Below the pieces are notes generated by a model. It had not been told where the DNA came from and made no database searches. It saw only the letters and a program-made list of their open reading frames with translations. 10,775 bases of DNA. It comes from an uncultured Leucothrix sp. (GTDB lineage Bacteria; Pseudomonadota; Gammaproteobacteria; Thiotrichales; Thiotrichaceae). Below, piece by piece: positions 7,527-10,775 of the stretch (position 1 is its first letter; each line of letters opens with the position of its first letter). A program made the position numbers and the translations under genes. The stretch covers positions 1 through 10,775 of the forward strand of contig CALAJG010000304.1 of NCBI GenBank assembly GCA_937923375.1, read 5' to 3'.

Positions 7527-8696
7527 ATGAATCGTCGAGAGTTTTTCCAGTACGCCAGTCTTACACCTCTAATCAGCTCCGTACCTTCTGTCTTTGCCGA
7601 TGATTCGGTAAAGACCTCTAAGATTAGCCAAAAACTTCAACGTCCGGACAGGATCGTGTTAATGGTTGAACTCAAAGGCGGCAACGACGGACTCAACACA
7701 CTAGTCCCATTTGAAGATGAACTTTATTACAATCTTCGCCCTAACCTCGCCATCAAAAATTCCATGCACTTAAAAGGTGACATGGGCATTAACCCTTACC
7801 TAAAATCACTTCTTCCTCTGTGGAAGGACGGTGATATGGCCTGGGTTCAAGGGGTTGGCTATCCTAATGCTAGCCGTTCACACTTCCACTCATCAGACAT
7901 TTGGGAAAGTGGCCATCCAGATGGCAAGGTAGCAGAAGGCTGGATCACCAAAGTATTAGGTGACCAAAAGCAACAGCCACTTAATGGTATTGTGCTCGGT
8001 GATAATAGCCTAGGTCCAATGGCAGGCGAGCAAGGTCGCTCTGTAGCAATGCTGAACTCAGATGAGTTTTTACGCCAAACGAAATATCTTAATAAAGAAG
8101 AATTTGAAACAGGCAACGACGCGCTAGGGCATATGTTAAGCGTCCAAAAGCAAGTAAACCTTGCAGCTGACCTTATCCAGGAAAAACTTAAAGGGGCTAA
8201 GCCATCCCCCATACGCTTTCCAACCAGTACTTTTGGTCGCAGGCTGCAACAAATTGACAAAATGATAACCAACGGTATGCATTTACCCGTCTATAAAGTA
8301 ACGCTTGATGGATTTGACACACACGCCAATCAACGCGATAAACATAACAATCTCATGAATCACTTGAGCCAAGGGCTCGCCGCATTCACCAAATCAATGA
8401 AACATCACAAGCTCTGGGATAACGTCCTGGTTATGACTTATTCAGAGTTTGGAAGGCGCGTACAAGAAAATGGCAGCGCGGGTACCGACCATGGCTCAGG
8501 TTCTGTCAACCTCATACTTGGCGGATCTATAAGAGGCGGTCTCTACGGCAAGACTCCTAGCTTAAGACCAGAGCATCTGGTTAACGGTGATTTAGCCCAT
8601 ACGACTGACTTCCGTGAAATTTATGCTACGGTTGCCCAGCGCTGGTGGAGAAAGCCTAATCCGTGGAAGCAATACAAGCCCGTTTTGTTTGTCTGA
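7527..8696 (+). CDS. DUF1501 family protein with Tat signal
   Basis: This is a 389-residue DUF1501 protein, from a group related in fold to alkaline phosphatases and sulfatases. Residues 1-24 form a probable Tat signal: NRREFF with the twin arginines at 3-4, a mild hydrophobic stretch, and a VFA cleavage site before DD. Family motifs follow: ELKGGNDGLNTLVP (48-61), RSHFHSSDIWESG (117-129), DGFDTHANQ (261-269), and TYSEFGRRVQENG leading to GTDHGSG (304-325). The conserved Asp and His residues of these motifs could bind metal. Tat export suggests folding, perhaps with a cofactor, before transport to the periplasm. AAGGAA lies 11 nt before the ATG. It closes a two-gene unit with DUF1800. Substrate unknown. 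Confidence 0.9.
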   Translation: MNRREFFQYASLTPLISSVPSVFADDSVKTSKISQKLQRPDRIVLMVELKGGNDGLNTLVPFEDELYYNLRPNLAIKNSMHLKGDMGINPYLKSLLPLWKDGDMAWVQGVGYPNASRSHFHSSDIWESGHPDGKVAEGWITKVLGDQKQQPLNGIVLGDNSLGPMAGEQGRSVAMLNSDEFLRQTKYLNKEEFETGNDALGHMLSVQKQVNLAADLIQEKLKGAKPSPIRFPTSTFGRRLQQIDKMITNGMHLPVYKVTLDGFDTHANQRDKHNNLMNHLSQGLAAFTKSMKHHKLWDNVLVMTYSEFGRRVQENGSAGTDHGSGSVNLILGGSIRGGLYGKTPSLRPEHLVNGDLAHTTDFREIYATVAQRWWRKPNPWKQYKPVLFV

Positions 8697-8748
8697 TTCA
8701 ATGTTATAGCAGCATTTCCCTTACTGATTATCGCTGTACCAATTAATG

Positions 8749-9534
8749 CTAAAGCAATCGTCTACCCAGATGACTTGAGAAAAATATTATCGTGGCCGCC
8801 ATCACTATCGATGGCCCAGCTGGAATATCATATAAGGCTGACGTGGTAATCCCCCCAATCACCGAAACCACACCGATAATAGCTGCTATTAACGCCATTT
8901 GTTCCGGCGTTTTAGCAAAATTACGAGCGGAGGTGGCAGGTATAATCAGAAGTGCGGTTATCAATAATGCTCCCACAACTTGCATCGCCGTTGCGACCAA
9001 TAGTGCGACCACTAATACAAAGCACAGATTCACCAAATTAGTATTTATCCCCTCCACTTTTGCCAGCTCATCGTGAACTGTCAGTGTGAGCAGTGGACGC
9101 CATAGCCACCACATTATCACAATGACGAATAACATTATCCCCGCAATAGACAGTACATCCGACCAAGTCACCGACAGCACATCACCAAATAGCCACTCTT
9201 CGATGTTAACATTTTGGGTTTTCACGAAGCTTAGGGCAATTAGCCCCATCGACAAACCACTATGCGCTAATATTCCCAGCAGAGCATCATTACTGACCCG
9301 TTTTTGCTTTTGGAACGAATATAAAATTAAACCAACCAGCAAAGTAGACACAACAACACCGACCATATAACCAATATTCAGCAGCATCCCTAAGGCAACT
9401 CCCAGTAACGCGGAGTGGGACAAAGTATCGCCAAAAAAAGCCATGCGTCGCCAAACTATAAATACCCCCAGCAGTCCCGCCGTTGCTGCGACCAAAGAAC
9501 CTGCGATCAACGCGCGAATTAAAAACTCATCCAT
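8749..9534 (-). CDS. znuB: Zinc ABC transporter permease ZnuB
   Basis: This is the inner-membrane permease of the high-affinity zinc importer, ABC-3 family, with 261 residues, the same length as E. coli ZnuB. About seven or eight hydrophobic helices are visible. Family motifs include VWRRMAFFGDTLSHSALLG (27-45), LLGILAHSGLS, WLFGD (114-118), VGALLITALLIIPA (187-200), FAKTPEQMA and YDIPAGPSIV (235-244). The ATG at 9534 is chosen because it gives the family length and has GGAG 9 nt upstream; the frame stays open to an ATG at 9639, but that extension lies inside znuC. The ATG overlaps the znuC stop by 8 bp (9527-9534), so the two genes are probably translationally coupled. Confidence 0.96.
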   Translation of the reverse strand: MDEFLIRALIAGSLVAATAGLLGVFIVWRRMAFFGDTLSHSALLGVALGMLLNIGYMVGVVVSTLLVGLILYSFQKQKRVSNDALLGILAHSGLSMGLIALSFVKTQNVNIEEWLFGDVLSVTWSDVLSIAGIMLFVIVIMWWLWRPLLTLTVHDELAKVEGINTNLVNLCFVLVVALLVATAMQVVGALLITALLIIPATSARNFAKTPEQMALIAAIIGVVSVIGGITTSALYDIPAGPSIVMAATIIFFSSHLGRRLL

Positions 9535-10291
9535 GGTTACAATCTCCGGAATGAGCGTCAACAACATTGCCATGAATATCATGCGAGTGATCATGGTGAT
9601 GCTTGTAGATGGCCAGACCTCTATCCGGCATATCACCAAATAACCGCTGATATTCCGGGTGGCGGCTTACATCGTCAGGCACACCATAACAACAAATATG
9701 CTGATTAAGACAAATCACCTGATCGGTTTTCGCCATAACCAGATGCAGGTCATGCGACACCATCATGACCCCGAAGCCGTATTCAGTGCGTAATTCTGCA
9801 ATTTTATTGTAAAGCTCGCCCTGCCCCATTACATCAATACCTTGAGCTGGCTCATCTAGCACCAACAAATCCGGCTTTCTTGCCAAAGCGCGTGCCAATA
9901 AAACCCGTTGAAACTCCCCTCCTGAAATTGATTGAATGGCTGCATTTTTCAGGTGTTCAATGCTCAACAGCGATAAAACCTCTGAGACTGAACCACGGAC
10001 ACCTAACTGCACAAAACGCTGCACATCCAGTGGCAAATTATTATCAATAGAGATTGATTGCGGTACGTAGCCCACGCGTAAGCCTTCCCGCAGATTCACT
10101 TCCCCACAATCAGCCTGTTGAAGTCCTAGAAGCACTCTAAGCAGCGTTGATTTACCTGCACCATTGGGGCCGATAATAGTAAGCACTTTCCCGGCTTCGA
10201 GGGTCAGACTAATATCCTTTAATATTTTCCGACTTCCGTGCGTTAGGCTTACATGGTTTAATGTCGCCAATATTTTATCTGAGTTCGTCAT
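9527..10291 (-). CDS. znuC: Zinc ABC transporter ATPase ZnuC
   Basis: ZnuC is the cytoplasmic ATPase that drives ZnuB. With the start at 10291 it has 254 residues (251 in E. coli). It has Walker A GPNGAGKS (41-48), a Q-loop in VGYVPQ (Gln78), the ABC signature SGGEFQR (123-129), Walker B LLVLDEP (142-148) and the H-loop SHD (His180). The stretch DLHLVMAKTDQVICLNQHICC and the histidine-rich tail KHHHDHSHDIHG (230-241) mark it as ZnuC rather than a generic metal ATPase. The start follows the E. coli alignment (MTN versus MTS), but an ATG at 10303 has a better Shine-Dalgarno (AGAGAG) and would lengthen it by four residues. Its start abuts that of divergent znuA. Confidence 0.95.
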   Translation of the reverse strand: MTNSDKILATLNHVSLTHGSRKILKDISLTLEAGKVLTIIGPNGAGKSTLLRVLLGLQQADCGEVNLREGLRVGYVPQSISIDNNLPLDVQRFVQLGVRGSVSEVLSLLSIEHLKNAAIQSISGGEFQRVLLARALARKPDLLVLDEPAQGIDVMGQGELYNKIAELRTEYGFGVMMVSHDLHLVMAKTDQVICLNQHICCYGVPDDVSRHPEYQRLFGDMPDRGLAIYKHHHDHSHDIHGNVVDAHSGDCNHG

Positions 10292-10292
10292 A

Positions 10293-10775
10293 ATGAACCG
10301 CATTGTACTCTCTTTGGCAATCATTGCAGCCCTGTCAGCACCGGTTATTCAGGCCGAAGAAAAACTAAAAATCCTATCCACAATTAAACCCATTCATTCA
10401 TTAGTTTCGGCTGTTACAGGGGACTTGGCAGAGTCAGCACAAATCATTCCTAATAACGCCTCTCCACATCATTACAGCTTAAAACCTTCTGATCTACGCA
10501 ACATCGGTTCAGCCGATTTAATATTTCAAATTGACCCCAATCTTGAGAGCTTTTTGCAAAAAAGCTTGCGTAGCATTGCAGCAGATAAAGTTATTAGCCT
10601 GTCTGGTTCAACCGGCCTGACGTTATTGGCAGCAAGCGAAAGCCATACCCGCACAGAACCCCAAGCCGATAACAACGAAGAGCACAAAGCTAGTGATTCC
10701 GATCATGCTGAGCGTAGTGACAAAGACCATTCTCAGGATAAAAACGAAGCGCTTGATTATCATCTCTGGCTGAAC
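10293..10775 (+). CDS. znuA: Zinc-binding periplasmic protein ZnuA, N-terminal part (3' end outside window)
   Basis: ZnuA captures zinc in the periplasm and delivers it to ZnuB. The 161 codons present are open to the right edge. Residues 1-21 are a Sec signal peptide (MNRIVLSLAIIAALSAPVIQ, cleavage after Ala21). Then come KPIHSLVSAVTG, the first zinc-ligand region SPHHYSLKPSD (His59/His60), a His/Asp/Glu-rich loop at about 118-150 typical of zinc-specific members, and DYHLWLN (155-161), which supplies the second ligand, His157. The histidine-rich loop and the adjacent znuCB favour zinc over manganese as substrate. No upstream start is available in frame, and the signal peptide fixes the ATG at 10293. 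The Shine-Dalgarno is weak (GAG at 10281-10283). Only one base separates it from the znuC start. Confidence 0.95.
   Translation, partial: MNRIVLSLAIIAALSAPVIQAEEKLKILSTIKPIHSLVSAVTGDLAESAQIIPNNASPHHYSLKPSDLRNIGSADLIFQIDPNLESFLQKSLRSIAADKVISLSGSTGLTLLAASESHTRTEPQADNNEEHKASDSDHAERSDKDHSQDKNEALDYHLWLN

Noticed and set aside
8699..8718. Zur-box-like sequence (AATGTTATA then CATTTC) between the DUF1501 gene and znuB
   Set aside because: The half-sites are 4 nt apart instead of 6, the second half lacks TATAA, and the site lies between two convergent 3' ends where it could not control znu transcription.
8792..9370. Two open frames of 94 codons on the plus strand opposite znuB
   Set aside because: They are antisense shadows of znuB, rich in Thr/Ser/Ile as expected from reversed hydrophobic codons, with no recognisable domain.
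9535..9639. A longer znuB with 35 extra N-terminal residues starting at 9639
   Set aside because: The extension lies entirely within znuC, the ATG at 9534 has GGAG at good spacing, and the shorter form matches the E. coli ZnuB length exactly.

Overview
The window looks like chromosomal core sequence from a gammaproteobacterium, possibly a marine one. UvrD, RelA, TypA/BipA and ZnuABC all resemble their E. coli counterparts closely in length and motif order. Base composition looks moderate and even throughout. I see no insertion sequence, integrase, phage gene, tRNA, rRNA or CRISPR array. The placement is by recognition of the proteins, and I cannot name a genus.

Layout, left to right: (1) the 3' end of uvrD (+), entering from the left edge. 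(2) A convergent gene for a secreted alpha/beta hydrolase with a complete Ser-Asp-His triad (-). (3) A divergent intergenic region with a good extended -10 promoter, then full-length relA (+). (4) A short, strong bidirectional terminator, then convergent typA/bipA (-) with its own promoter. (5) A 99-residue, two-helix membrane protein of unknown function (-). (6) A 245-bp gene-free stretch with a small palindrome, then a two-gene (+) unit: a DUF1800 protein followed by a Tat-exported DUF1501 protein. (7) The zinc importer: znuB and znuC on (-), overlapping by 8 bp, and divergent znuA on (+), which runs off the right edge.

How the genes relate: RelA makes (p)ppGpp on stalled ribosomes, and BipA is a ribosome-associated GTPase known to bind ppGpp, so the convergent relA/typA pair joins two stress-linked translation factors. 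ZnuA (periplasmic zinc binder), ZnuB (permease) and ZnuC (ATPase) form one high-affinity zinc importer. The DUF1800/DUF1501 pair is a recurrent bacterial gene pair whose biochemical role I do not know; it is the least understood part of the window.

Most notable points: the znuA and znuC start codons abut, leaving no intergenic space for the usual shared Zur operator. DUF1501 carries a Tat signal while its partner DUF1800 has no export signal. Similar small palindromes lie upstream of relA and of the DUF1800 gene. The 99-residue membrane protein may be translated from a nearly leaderless mRNA. I found no convincing wholly new system.
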